From contig OZ038468.1 in NCBI GenBank assembly GCA_964036295.1, positions 5,576,501 through 5,640,500 of the forward strand: a stretch of 64,000 nt of DNA. Reading direction: 5' to 3'. The stretch's first letter is position 1. Each line of letters opens with the position of its first letter. The DNA is from Plumapathes pennacea. Its lineage: Eukaryota > Cnidaria > Anthozoa > Antipatharia > Myriopathidae. This document shows, piece by piece, positions 36,328-47,856 of the stretch. The position numbers and the translations under genes were made by a program. The notes beneath the pieces are model-generated. The model was not told where the DNA came from. It made no database searches and was given only the letters and a program-made list of their open reading frames with translations.

Positions 36328-37353
36328 ATGGGGAATTGTGTGGCGGGGCAATGTGAAGAGCCAAATAGAGCACACGTGCTGGAAGAGGCGCTAAGAGCTG
36401 GATCTCCAGCAGATAGATTCTTTGAGTATGCCCTACAGCAAGCGGCCAGGCACGGCGATGTACAAAGCGTAGAAACACTTGAACATAATGTGAACATTAG
36501 CACAGCCACCTACGATGGCTTAACGGCGGTACATGAAGCTTCAGCGAACGGATTTGTCGATTGTTTGGTCGCCTTGTTAAACCATGGCGCAGAAGTCAAT
36601 GTGCCAATGAGGACGACTCGCTCGACTCCAATTCACTACGCAGCAAGGAACGGCCACTTCGATTGCTTGCAAGTTCTGTTCCAGAGTCAAGCGGATGTTA
36701 ATGCAAGCGCACAAGGAGGCTGGACACCTCTACATGCAGCTGTTCGCCATGGACATACTAGTTGCGTTGAACTATTACTGCCAAACAACGCTGAAGTCGA
36801 CCCTCCCATTGTTCCTGCACAATGGATCCTTCAGGTTCCTCTGCATCATGCTGCAGAGCTTGGTTATTTGACATGTTTGGAAGCCCTTTTGGCCAAAGGG
36901 GCGGACGTCAACTCAGCCACAGGAGAGGGTTGGACGGCGCTCCATTCTGCCGCATTGTATGGACACACATTTTGTGTCAACTCTCTAATCAGATATGGGG
37001 CAAATGTGAATGCAACAACGGTACTCCTTGAAGAAAGTACGTCATACAACGACACGCCTTTGCATCTCGCGTCAAGGCACAACCACGGTTATTGCATAAA
37101 GAGGCTTATACAAGCAAATGCAAATTTATATGCGGAGAATTGTCTTGGACTTACACCGGAGCGCTTTGCAACCAACAGCAGACTTTGTAAATGGATGGAG
37201 AACATTAAACGACAGCCTCGGTCTCTTCAGCTGCAGTGCTCTGCATCTGTGAGGAAACACCTCAAGCCTGACAAGATGAAAAATGCGTTAAAACTGCCGC
37301 TGCCGGCTAATCTGCTCGGACTGGTTCTTTTTGAGCAAAATGTAAAAATTTAA
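36328..37353 (+). CDS. ASB-like protein: ankyrin repeats and SOCS box
   Basis: The single-exon frame of 341 residues begins MGNCV, a possible N-myristoylation and palmitoylation site. At least six ankyrin repeats follow (about residues 35-285), with GLTAVHEASANG, WTPLHAAVRHGH, WTALHSAALYGH and DTPLHLASRHNH. The C-terminus (PRSLQLQCSASVRKHL, then LPLPANLLGLVLFE) resembles a SOCS box. ASB proteins are substrate receptors of Cullin-5 ubiquitin ligases, with ankyrin repeats holding the substrate. The absence of introns and the many flanking mobile elements suggest a retroposed or expanded family member. It is host, not viral, by style. The frame is intact. Confidence 0.85.
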   Translation: MGNCVAGQCEEPNRAHVLEEALRAGSPADRFFEYALQQAARHGDVQSVETLEHNVNISTATYDGLTAVHEASANGFVDCLVALLNHGAEVNVPMRTTRSTPIHYAARNGHFDCLQVLFQSQADVNASAQGGWTPLHAAVRHGHTSCVELLLPNNAEVDPPIVPAQWILQVPLHHAAELGYLTCLEALLAKGADVNSATGEGWTALHSAALYGHTFCVNSLIRYGANVNATTVLLEESTSYNDTPLHLASRHNHGYCIKRLIQANANLYAENCLGLTPERFATNSRLCKWMENIKRQPRSLQLQCSASVRKHLKPDKMKNALKLPLPANLLGLVLFEQNVKI

Positions 37354-38569
37354 AATTAGCAAATTGAGTCGAATTTTCATCTGTGTTGGCCTAACACCAG
37401 CACATTATGTCAGACAGTTTCTTCACTTTTTATAGTTGCTGTTCCAATTTACTTTAGATAGGTTTTTCTTTTTAAAGCTTTTATCTTTTATTTTACATTT
37501 AAATCTATAAAATGGCAAATGTGATAAATTCGGAAAGCAAATCTTCATTACATTTTGAAGAGGTGGAATTTGAAGCTGGTTCTTTTCGAGTAAGATACGA
37601 AAATTCTATAGTAGACAAATTTTGTATCAGTTTTAGACGATAATATTTTTGCAAACAGGCCGCAATATTTATTTTGGCGAAGGCTGTTTTCAACCATGTT
37701 TTTCACAGTTGCTGTTCGAAGTTGTTTTTTTTCTTCTCAAACTTTTTCTTTCTGTTCAATCATGTTTCTTATAGTTGCTGTTCGAAGCTGTGCTTTTAAG
37801 AAAGACAGCATTGATTTTTAGATTTTTGTACATATTTGACGTAATGTAATGTAATGCGTTTTTATAACTCTGAAATATAAACAGCCGCTGGATGCCCACT
37901 GTTTGTCACTCAATGATCTGGTCGTTTGTCTGATAATTTTACTTTGCCAAAAAAAAGTAAAACCAGAAAAAAAAAAAGAAACCTGATGCCTGGGTGGGAA
38001 GAAAAAGAAAAAGAGAAGAAAGAAAAAAAAAAAGAAAAAAGTGGAGTGAAAGTTCCGGAGATCTTCGCTCCACTGTGCACTGTTCGGAAACCCGCATCAC
38101 GCTAACAGTGTCACGTAAATTCTCGGTGTGAAAATTAGAGTTTGACTATGTTCGTGGGTCGGTCGTGGGTACAAGTCGTGGGTGTAGAAATAGGTCGTGG
38201 GTACCTAAAAACTTGTTAATTAATAAGAGTTAATACTTAGTTGGCAGCCACCCTTTGCGTTGTGCAGATTGTGATAGCATTGGACATTTGCTCCATTTAA
38301 TCTTTAATGAAACCACCAAAAAATATCCCCGTTAACATACACAAAATTTAATATGAAATTCAAGTGTATTTACCAGGAGCGGATTGCTCTCGTATTTGAA
38401 CGAGGAATAAAAGTTCCTCTTTAGTATGAAGAGTCGATCGAAATTCATCACGACATGGTTCGCTTTCTCTTCACGCTCGTCACACGGATGTTCCGATGAA
38501 AGGCACCTAATTAGGGATTAGGAACCTGAACCCAGACCCCCAACCGTCTATTCCCTGGGATCGACAAAC
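37354..38569. other. Non-coding host sequence with A-rich low complexity
   Basis: The stretch holds the 3' region of the ankyrin gene and an A/G-rich run at 37950-38042. Two similar T-rich segments with CATGTTT..TCA(C/T)AGTTGCTGTTCGAAG lie near 37690 and 37755. I see no gene until the exon at 38570. Confidence 0.4.
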
Positions 38570-40538
38570 ATGGTAAGTTGATTTGGTTCGTCCGTGTTAT
38601 GCTTTTTGTTTAATACTCAATGACTTTGCTCTAATTTATCTTTCAGCCAGACGTCAGCATGGGTATTCCCTCGCCCACCAGTGCCCCACCTAAATGGGTT
38701 GTGAAGGCCCTTTTGGAGGCTTATGCATTTGTAAGTTTGCTCGAAGCGGTTCGTTATAACCTATGATTTGATGTAGGAATACTGAACGCCTTTGAAGAAT
38801 TTTAAGGTGATTCCATCGAAAAAGAAATAGTAATTGAATTTTCTTAAAACTTTGCACAATTATTAATTACTTCTAGTACATTAAAAAAGTAAAAATAGGG
38901 GGTCACCATGAAATAATAGGCAATTTGATCATCTACACGCTTGCACTGAAACACCTAAAAACATATTGTAATAGTGATTCAATAATTGAGTAAAGAAATT
39001 TTGTTTAAATTTGGATATATCATGGGGAGTCGTATTTTCTTAAAATACATGAAATAAAAAAGGGGGGTCACCATGCTCGTTTTTGCGCAATTGTCCAGGA
39101 AAGGGCGAATTCACTTCAAAATACGTCTTTCCGAGAGGGGACTGGGACGAGTTTCAACTTTCAAGGTGGCTGCTTCCACAAGGAACGACGAAAAATAAAA
39201 CTTATTTGCGTAACGAGTATAAAGAACTTTAGATCTTGAAATTTCGGTGGTTCTTAAATTCCACCATCTCAAAAGTGTTGTGCGCACTAAAGATGTGCAA
39301 TGCAAAACTAGGGAATCACCTTAAGCACGTTTCGAGCATTTCGGGGTTCAATTCCGGCGCCACATCGTCCTCATTATATCTATCATCAACCTCTATATTT
39401 ATATACGTTTTATCTCCACACCGACGCAATAGTCATGGTCACACTACACACTTTTCCTCAGGGAAATACGATTTACCGAGGGTGAAATGTGAAAAAATTT
39501 TCCCAAAGGAAAGTATCTCAGGTTTCATTTTCCTCAGGTAATCACCGGTCACACCGTAACCAGATTGACCTCGGGGTGTTGCTTTCTTTCCTGCGAGTAT
39601 ATGCAATAACATGTCCGATAATCAACGTGAAGAGTTTACTCTTATTCGCTCACTTTTAGTCACTTTATTTCAACGAGCAAGGCAATCAAGAGCACTGCTA
39701 TTACACTGTTGATTGCCTCAGGGACGTGGACGAAGACAACAAGTGGGATTATTTCGATTTATGACCATTTTGGCTTGGCAAGCAGGGCACCGGTCCACGC
39801 AAAACGCTTGGGTTCTTCCCAGGCTGCTCTGGTTTGCAAACATGCTGCAATCAGATATTTTGAATATGTGGTGGAAGGAGAACTTTCGTGTTTCAAGACA
39901 TACTTTTGACTTCATTTGTGCGCCATCTCTGCGTGGCAAATGTATCCCACGTACTTAGTCTTCACTTCATGATCTGTCACTAGCACATTAAGCGACGAGC
40001 CCCTATTGGTTAAGATGCTGGGGAAATGAATTTACCCTTGCTGTTTCTTATGGGTTGCTGTCAGGGGAAACTCTATTGTTCGCATGACATATTCAAGGTC
40101 CAGAGGGTGAAATTTCCCCTTGGTAATTTAGCTGGGGTAAACTCGGTCACACTTAAAAATTTTAGTTACCCTTGGTAAAGTGAGGTTTCCCTAGGGTAAA
40201 AGTGTCTAGTGTGACCACGAACAAGAATTGTAAACAAGAACTAATAAACATTCGATTATGTTATATCTGTGTCTTCACGAAAGAAAACAAACGTATTTTT
40301 GTTTAATTTGTAGATGTACCCTCATATGACGGAAGAACAGAGATCGTAAGTGTGTTAAAGTCTTTTGTGTTGATGTTATTTTGCTTCAAATAGCCTGACT
40401 TTTCTGTCCTGCCAATCTTCAAGTTTTTGTCACTGGTAGTCTTTATCATAGCGTCCAGGAGGATCACATACTGTACCTTTATTTTGTTTTAGGGTAGTGG
40501 CAATGGAGCAAATTTACCTCCATAAACCTGATGTGCAG
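38570..40538 (+). CDS. Host gene with small exons (5' part), starting with an ATG-only coding exon
   Basis: Four coding segments splice consistently: ATG at 38570-38572 before GTAAGTTG, 38647-38730 (PDVSMGIPSPTSAPPKWVVK..), 40314-40345 (MYPHMTEEQRS) and 40493-40538 (VVAMEQIYLHKPDVQ). Donors are GTAAGT, GTAAGT, GTAAGT and GTATGT; acceptors are TTTCAG, TTTGTAG and TTTTAG, and all phases agree. The gene runs on past 40538, where I find no further exon with confidence. No family is recognised from 55 residues. A Harbinger-like element sits in the second intron. Confidence 0.55.
39431..40219. mobile_element. Harbinger-like transposon remnant in an intron
   Basis: Inverted ends are TCATGGTCACACTACACACT at 39431 and the reverse of TCGTGGTCACACTAGACACT ending at about 40219, followed by inverted TTTCC/CAGGGAAA stretches. 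Inside, near 39720-39940, short coding traces (WWKENFRVSRHTFDFIC) match the N-terminal style of Harbinger nuclease proteins, with frames broken. Confidence 0.72.
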
Positions 40539-41086
40539 GTATGTCGGTGTGTTTTCGACATTGACCAGATGTGCAAACAGTGTGTTCACATAAGAAAAAA
40601 AAGCTTCTGCGTTCACATTCGGAAATAAAACAGAAACTGCTCTCTTCTCGTCGTCATCACGTTTTTGTGTAATCACTAAGCGGTCAGTGTAAAAGGCAGA
40701 CTGCATTTTATCATTATTTTATCGATAACTGAGTTTCATCGACATGGGTGGTACAGTAGCACCACCTCACGTCCACCGACCAAAAGCCCACCTTATTTTC
40801 TTATTAATTAACCCTGTCAGATTGTTATGGCTTGTTGGTGATCGTATGAATTAACGACGTTCCACTGGCACTCATGTTTCTTTTTCATGTTTTTAAAATA
40901 TCCATCTTCAACAACATCTCGATTGAGATCTGCTATTATAAATCGCGCCAAAATAGAAAACTGAAGTTTCCACGCATTAACATAAGAGACGAGTTACAGA
41001 ATCTGTAGTAATTGTCTTCAGTCCAATGTTGGGATTCATTTCGTTTCACATCGAAGGGCAAAATTTAGGCTGAAGAGCAAGCGGAA
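40539..41086. other. Intronic or intergenic sequence
   Basis: No coding frame or repeat structure is seen before the inverted-repeat element at 41087. Confidence 0.35.
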
Positions 41087-42074
41087 AGTTGTTACGAAAA
41101 CTAAGACCCATGAAAACTAAGACCTAAGACCCAAAAACGAAGACCCCCCTAAAACTCTCGCAAGATGGCTCATAGGAGCCGCGCTGTGTTCTGTTACTTT
41201 GTGCGAGTGTCTGTTTGATTCCATGTGCGTTTTAATGGGGGGGTCTTAGTTTTCGTAATAACCCCTTCGTTTTACGAAAACTAAGACCCTATCACAAATT
41301 AGCCATAACAAGCACATCCTATTAGTACCAACCTATTCTAGATGTGCTTGTTATGGCAAAGTTGTGATAGGGTCTTAGTTTTCGTAAAACGAAGGGGATA
41401 TTACGAAAACTAAGACCCCTGTCAAAACGCATGTGGAATCAAACAGACACCTCCGTTTGACTTTATTCGTTTCACTATTCGCCTCGGTCGCAGCAAAGAA
41501 GCAGATATGCTTGTTATGACTAATTTGTGATAGGGTCTTAGTTTTCGTAAAACGAAGGGGCTATTATGAAAACTAAGACCCCCTTAAAACGCACGTAGAA
41601 TCAAACAGACACCTCCATTTGACTTTATTAGTTTCACTGTTCGCCTCGGTCGCAGCAAAGAAGCAGATATGCTTGTTACGACTAATTTGTGATAGGGTCT
41701 TAGTTTTCGTAAAACGAAGGGGCTATTACGAAAACTAAGACCCCCTCTTAAAATGCACGTGGAATCAAACAGACACCTCCGCTTGACCTTATTCGTTTCA
41801 CTGTTCGCCTCGGTCGCTACACGGAGGCACATGTGCTTGTTACGACTAATTTGTGATAGGTCTTAGTTTTCGTAAAACGAAGGGGTTATTACGAAAACTA
41901 AGACTCCCCATTAAAACGCACGTGGAATCAAACAGACACTCGCACAAAGTAACAGAACACAGCGCGGGCTGCTATGAGCCGTCTTACGAGAGTTTTAGGG
42001 GGGTCTTCGTTTTTGGGTCTTAGGTCTTAGGTCTTAGGTCTTCGTTTTCATGGGTCTTAGTTTTCGTAGCAACC
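41087..42074. mobile_element. Long-inverted-repeat (foldback/MULE-like) element with 10-bp direct repeat
   Basis: About 190-200 bases at the two ends are inverted copies (for example TTACGAAAACTAAGACCC and its reverse). Between them are repeated blocks of about 170 bases with GGTCTTAGTTTTCGTAAA. GCAAGCGGAA occurs directly outside both ends (41077-41086 and 42075-42084), as expected of a 10-bp target duplication. There is no coding capacity. Confidence 0.85.
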
Positions 42075-42084
42075 GCAAGCGGAA

Positions 42085-44689
42085 TGCAGATGGAACGTAT
42101 CACAATGTGAGTGGCCGCTCATTCTATTGGTAGAATCATCCTAATGTGAACACTTTATATACCAACAGGATCAAGGAACTCAAACCGAATGAAACTGAAG
42201 GAATGAAGATCAAAGATCAAACACAAATGATTACAAAATAATGATCACCAATAATAAAGAGATCATTAATCAAATCAAATCAACTGTAGCCCTTGGTCTC
42301 ATATTTGACTGTCTTCACTTTCTCCATTTATTTCTCTGGTCTTGAAACAACTCTTTCAAGAAGAAAGAAAACATGAAAAGAAAAAATAACAGGAGCGAAA
42401 GCTCTTGGAAGAAGTTTGCCTAATGGCCGTGCTAACTTTTTGTTTACACTTTACCAACACGTACGTAAAGGCATCAGATGAAAAAGCGACTGTTTCTATT
42501 TTGCGAACTGACACAGAACTGTGCCTTCTTTGTCGATTTTCGTCTCAAATTTTGCTACCTAAGCTCAATAAAAGGTGTCCCAAAGACAATCGGTAGTTAG
42601 AAAAATCGAGGGTTGCATCGTTAAAGAAGCAACCAAGGGAAGCGAGTTCCTGGACTCGGGAGGGGGGGTACTCAGTAAAGTTTTATGCGGGGAGGCTCCG
42701 CCCCGAGGTCCAAACCCTTACCCTTTCATATACCATTTTTGAGCAGTGGCTTTTACAAGGAGAACTTTTGTGCATCAAGAGAAGTCGGGCGAAAGTACGC
42801 ACTGATAAATGGCTGTTTCGAGCAGCAACGTGTTTTCAACAACGAACACTAAAGCATGTTCATTCATCGTTGGTTGCAAAATACATTCGCAACGCCATGC
42901 ATTTGTCTAAATCTCGATTTCGATACATAAATGCACCCTGGTACCTGGGTAAAATAATTTTAGAAAAAAAAAGCCTACGTCAGGTAAATGATTTAACACT
43001 CACTCCAAACAAGACATTGTCTCATGTACAGTTCGGCTTTAAGTTGTCGCCTGCTGATTAAACAGATCAAGTATCCACTCGCATAAAGAATGTGTGTTGT
43101 GGATTGCTTTTTACCGCCGAGGGCTCTTTGTCTTTGATTAAAAAAATATACAAATGAATAAGAAAAAAAAACTACAAAAACAAAAAACAACAGTGATCAC
43201 CAGCATTTACATTTTATTTTTTCACATCATGATTAAATCAAAAACAATATTTTTCTCATAACAATCACATGGCTGGGATGCATCTTCTCAATCATTCTGT
43301 TGATAGAAACATGAATCCAGAGTTAGACACAGCTACTCCATGTCAATACCTCTTTCCATTGAATCAATACAAACAAGAACAAGAACTTGACCTGTCTGTG
43401 TTCCTTTTTCCTGTTTATTAGGAAAAAAATAAAGCAGTGACAATGTAAGATTTTGACAGGGCAGGGGGTAGTTTTGGCAAAGATTTTTTCCTCTGATAAG
43501 ATCTGATTAGAATAGCAATGTAAACACGATTTCGGGCAGGCACTGTTTTCGCTCGAGATCAGTACGTTCAAGATACGTGTTATTATCTATCCCAGCCGTA
43601 TTACTTATGAGTGACATTCTGGAAGGTTCATACAGTGTTCGAGTGCAGTAACGTCCGCTTTGAAGCGAGTGGATTTCAACGTACTGTGCTATTGGTGGTG
43701 GCGGGCGTCGTATTGCCCTCCATGATGTCAGTAACAAGTGAGCTAAAGAAAAACAAAGTATACTTGTGGACGAAAGAACAATGAAGACAACAGAAACAAT
43801 GTAAACAAGGCAGACCGTGATGGAAAGCACGTGCTACGTGCAAACATCACAAGGCGAACATCGGCTAAATGAATCTTGGCAAAATGAGAATATGATGGCG
43901 AAAAAACAGTCCCCGATACAATCACCTCAGCACAAAATGCTTACTTACTATATTTCGTTTGAGATCATTCCAGGATATCTCTGCAGATGGAACAAAATCG
44001 TACAGTTCGCAGGAGGCAAATCAGTTAATTCGACAAGAGAACGAACTTACCCGGGTGAAAAACGCCACCAAGAACTCAAATTGGGCAGTATACTGCTCGA
44101 TATCAAATTCATCATCCTGAATTATTCACAACGATGAAGAGAGAGAGAGAGAGAGAGATTAAACTTGAAGCTGTCAAAAATTAATGTGCGGCAAACAAAC
44201 TGTCACCTACCATGTTCAGTGTTCAACACAGATTGATGGCCTGGGTCTGAGTGACTTAATAATATTAAGTCAATTTAATTTAATTTATTTATTTGGCTTT
44301 CTTTTCATCAGAGCAGTTGCTTTGCACTCCTCCCGGGGATTTGATTTAGCATAAGATTCGAGCTGAAAGCAAGCTATCTAAACAAACCGATGATTTCTCA
44401 GCATGCTATCAATGAAATGCCGTGTGACCGGATGAAATATGACATTTTAGCGCACTCAAAGATTCGACCGTTGCATGGACGAGACGAATAGGTGCGCGCT
44501 GCCTACCATTTTGAGACACGCACCAGTGAATACCTTCCTCAAAGATAGCGCGGTCCTTATCGATCGACAAACAAACCACGCGGCCACAGACACAGCAGCA
44601 CGCTCGAGCGCTCACCAGCACCACCAGCGACACGGCATATCAAAAAGCTGAAGTCTAAAAGCAACCGGCTTTAGCTCATTATGTTTACC
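42085..44689. other. Host sequence without recognisable genes
   Basis: A (GA)n microsatellite lies at 44140-44158. Short frames on both strands show no convincing domains or splice structure. Confidence 0.35.
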
Positions 44690-44926
44690 TCATATTTACT
44701 CCTCCACCCCAACCCCCTCTTCCTTTTTATTTTTGCTTTGTTGGGGGAGGCCCTGAGGCCCCCCCGTGAAGCCCAGTTGAGTGGCAGTCAACCGGGCTTT
44801 TTGCGCTTTTTAAGCGCTTCCAGCTCTTTACCCGAAAGTGCGTTTTGTCTCTTTAGAGCTGGCTTTAGCAGCGGAGGCGGTTTAGGCACTTTGAACTCGT
44901 CCATATTTAAACCTCGTTTACATTGA
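44690..44926. repeat. Dispersed repeat related to 61021-61190
   Basis: Shared features are GGGAGGC..(A/T)GGCCCCCCGT, an inverted-pair region AGCC(C/T)AG(T/C)TGAGTG with CAGTCA.C..GGCTTTTT, and an AAGCGCT...TTTAGA tail. On the minus strand both copies encode a KR(Q/E).AL.GKEL segment, so they may be remnants of one small coding element. Confidence 0.55.
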
Positions 44927-45285
44927 AAATGTCAACTACGCTCATCCGGCTCTGTTACTTGTGGGATGGTAATAATAAAGTTGAAATGTTTTGGAAAGAA
45001 AAACTTTGAAATTCAGACGCAAGCATTTTTCAGTTAGCTACGAGCATCGACCCACGGCTTTGTTGTCACAGTATTCAAACTTCCGAAGCTCCCGCTAGAG
45101 ATTTTGTACTGACCTGTGCACAAAGGCTTTGCAATCATTATTTTGATTACAAAACCCTTTTTCATTTTGGAGTCCAGACCAGCATCCCGAACAGGTTTAA
45201 TGATGTATTGGTCATCAACTTTTCGAGTTTGGTGGCTTTTAGAAAAGCCGTTTTTTTTTAGTTTTTGGTTTGTGTTTACTGCCTC
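44927..45285. other. No gene seen
   Basis: AT-rich sequence between a repeat and the zinc-finger frame shows nothing I can support. Confidence 0.3.
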
Positions 45286-45771
45286 CTACAAGCTCTTGAT
45301 GATCTCTTCAATGGTCGCACTTGTACTGTCGTTTTTCTCTTTGTCAGAAGAAAATGAACAACCGACGGGGTCTTCGAGAGGCAAGAAGTTTGATTGACTG
45401 CTGCCAATAAATTCTTTTACTTCTTTGTGAGCTTTCTTCATGTGTCTTTCTAGTCGGGACATCATAACTCCATAATACCGGCAGCTGCTAACTGGGCATG
45501 GACGGCGTTCTCGGTCACTTTTTCCAGGCAGCACATGCCCTTGCTGTTTTGGAATGGGGTACTTGAAGTTTTCTTTGCGAGTTTTTCCTGGATGGCAGCG
45601 CTTTAAGTGCTTGTCAAGTCTTACGAAGTATAAACCAAGTTGAGTACAAGAAGGCACGCGACACTGGCCTTCAACAGGCATTTTTGAATTACCGTTGACA
45701 GTCAGCTGCAGCCGTTTATTTTTGTTATTGGTTCTGTATCCCTGGGGACTGTGTATGGGATTCCGGGCCAC
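45286..45771 (-). CDS. Two-finger C2H2-like protein, probably element-derived
   Basis: The 161-residue frame has two similar finger-like units. The first is CRVPSCTQLGLYF then HLKRCH; the second is CPVSSCRYYGVMM then HMKKAH. Spacing is C-x4-C-x12-H-x4-C/H, close to C2H2 fingers. A degenerate copy of its 5' end occurs near 48745-48870 (TCAACAGGCAT..TTGAAT, then GGGACTGTG(T/C)ATGGGATT), showing a dispersed family, probably the N-terminal domain of a mobile-element protein. No catalytic domain follows. Confidence 0.5.
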   Translation of the reverse strand: MARNPIHSPQGYRTNNKNKRLQLTVNGNSKMPVEGQCRVPSCTQLGLYFVRLDKHLKRCHPGKTRKENFKYPIPKQQGHVLPGKSDRERRPCPVSSCRYYGVMMSRLERHMKKAHKEVKEFIGSSQSNFLPLEDPVGCSFSSDKEKNDSTSATIEEIIKSL

Positions 45772-46944
45772 AGTAATGATTTCGATCCAAATGATCTATT
45801 TTTGATACCGGCACATACAGCGGTAAATTGTGCATCACTTTGTGTAATCACTTATATTAAAGCGCATAAATCTGGTATCAGGTCGATTTTGAGTGGCAAT
45901 GGCTGAATTGACACAACTTGTTTCACCATCAGCTCTTCAAGCAAAGCCATGCTGTTTTCAAAGCGAAAATATTCCTTCAGGCGATCTCGAGTTTATATTA
46001 ACATAAATATATCCCGCAAGTCCAGCAAACACATTTTCAAACGTTCATGCAAACACTAGAATTAAATCTTGGGAGAGATTCAACTAGAACACAAGCACGA
46101 ACACAAAGAAACACAAGCACATTAAGCGTCTATTGAAACGGTATTTACTGTTTCAATAGACGTTTAGCCCTAATGAGCCGAAGGAGGCGTTGAGGTGTCA
46201 AGTCCAAAAACTCCATGATAACAAGAGAACTTTATGAAAAGAAATTGGGTGGAGCATAAGTAACCTTCCAATCAAAACAAACTGCTGGGTGCTTTGTTCT
46301 CGAGCTAGTTGTAAACAAACACTGAAGTCAGATCTCGAGTGATGACTGATGGTGAATATGTTTAAGATGAATGAAGAAACAAATTTATATGCATCCGGGA
46401 TGAGCGGTAATCTCCCTTAACCCTTTCACTCTCAAGAGTGATCAACTTCAATTTTCTCTTTTCAGTCTCCCACCTGAGATATATCATATAGTATGGAGAA
46501 TTTGGCATTTGATACCTTGCTCAAATGACAGCTGATTAAGACATAAATTCTCTTTTCTTCACCCATACATTTTCTTATTTTATGGTTGGGAGAATTTGTA
46601 CTTTGCAATAATATACAACAGCCTTCGAGCATTTCTCTTTTTTACTGCACAAATTTCTTCGGCGATTCATCATTTGGCACCTACTGTAGTACCATACTTC
46701 ATAAACGGTATTAATGCGTTAAAGTTTTTTAACGGACCAAATGTGTGCGCTTCGTACTGTTTCTTATGGCATTCTAAGAATAGTTATTGTTCTTCTGAAG
46801 CTTTAATTTTGCGCCATTGGTAAAAATGAAACGGCAGATTGATGTTCCCCAGGCTCTCGCCCCAGTTCAGTTCACCAGGCATGTGAAAGGAACTCTGGGA
46901 ATCAATATTAAATAGCAAGAGCATCATTGTAACTTGACGGAGAA
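45772..46944. other. Upstream region of the Frizzled-CRD gene
   Basis: No gene is seen. A short inverted pair, AAACG..TATTTACTGTTTCAATAGACG, lies near 46125-46165. Confidence 0.35.
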
Positions 46945-47856
46945 ATGGAGTATGCTATTCTTTTCGTCGCGATTTTTGCGAGTGTGATTGTGGCGCAGTT
47001 GAAGCCACAGTGCCACTCTCTGATTGATGTCAGTGGATGTTCAAGATATTATAACGCGACAACTTCAACTCCAGATCAGCAGATCGGAAGTCTACCGCTC
47101 CTCCTGAAATTTCGTCACCTCCTTAAGAACTGCTCCGAGTCCACCACTATTCTGCTTTGCTCTTTCTACGTCCCGTATTGTTCTCCAAATCATCCCGAGT
47201 ATCGTGTTCAACCCTGTCGTCGCCTTTGTCGTCAAGTGAAGTCCTCATGTGTTCCTGTTCTCTTGGAGTCTAACGAGTCATTACCCATAAACTGCAACTC
47301 ACTACCAAAACCCAAGTCTTCTGTCATCTGTATGCAACCACCTCGCCGCAAACATTTCTCCATCTCTTCAAGCTTTGCAACTCTAACGTCTTCCGCACCA
47401 GCCAGCACTTCTACAACGCCGCAATTTAGTTCCCTTGCCACGGCCAGCATCATCACCGCCATATCCGCTCGAAGTTTGTCACCTTCCACAACGCACATCT
47501 TGTTTACATCATCGATTTCTTTGGTACCGCCTTCACCATCCTGTCGTCCTGACGAATCTTCGCCGAACTTGATTTATTTTTACACCACGATCCTGCTGGC
47601 TTTCTTCGCGTGCATCCTTCTGGCCGTTACTATCATATCTTGCTGCTACTTTAAACATCTTCTTGCTGCCGCTCTCCATCAACGATACCGTGTCCGCTTC
47701 ATCCCCGATCAACTCGCTGAACCACTCGCCGTACTCGAATCCATCAACCAACTTCCATCCATCAACCAACTTCCATCCACCCACCCGTCCTCTGCACCTT
47801 CTACGCCAAGTACACTCACTCCATCTCTGCCTCCAAGTTTTGATTTGGAACTGTAA
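46945..47856 (+). CDS. Single-pass membrane protein with Frizzled-type cysteine-rich domain
   Basis: The intact 303-residue frame begins with a signal peptide (MEYAILFVAIFASVIVA). A Frizzled CRD follows at about residues 22-130, with its ordered cysteines (CHSLIDVSGC, CSESTTILLCSFYVPYC, CRRLCRQVKSSC). Then come a Ser/Thr/Pro-rich stalk, one transmembrane helix (about 212-235, ILLAFFACILLAVTII) and a cytoplasmic tail with SINQLPSINQLPS duplicated. It lacks the seven helices of a receptor, so it may act as a Wnt or lipid-binding decoy or co-receptor. AATAAA at 48210-48215 fits the 3' end. It is related to the broken gene at 61701. Confidence 0.85.
   Translation: MEYAILFVAIFASVIVAQLKPQCHSLIDVSGCSRYYNATTSTPDQQIGSLPLLLKFRHLLKNCSESTTILLCSFYVPYCSPNHPEYRVQPCRRLCRQVKSSCVPVLLESNESLPINCNSLPKPKSSVICMQPPRRKHFSISSSFATLTSSAPASTSTTPQFSSLATASIITAISARSLSPSTTHILFTSSISLVPPSPSCRPDESSPNLIYFYTTILLAFFACILLAVTIISCCYFKHLLAAALHQRYRVRFIPDQLAEPLAVLESINQLPSINQLPSTHPSSAPSTPSTLTPSLPPSFDLEL

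Noticed and set aside
39330-39365. B-box-like GGTTCAATTCC suggesting a tRNA
   Set aside because: The flanking bases do not form a T-stem, and no acceptor or anticodon arms are visible.
43507-43830. 107-codon minus-strand frame
   Set aside because: It has hydrophobic composition but no splice, start-site or family support, and overlaps another frame of similar quality.
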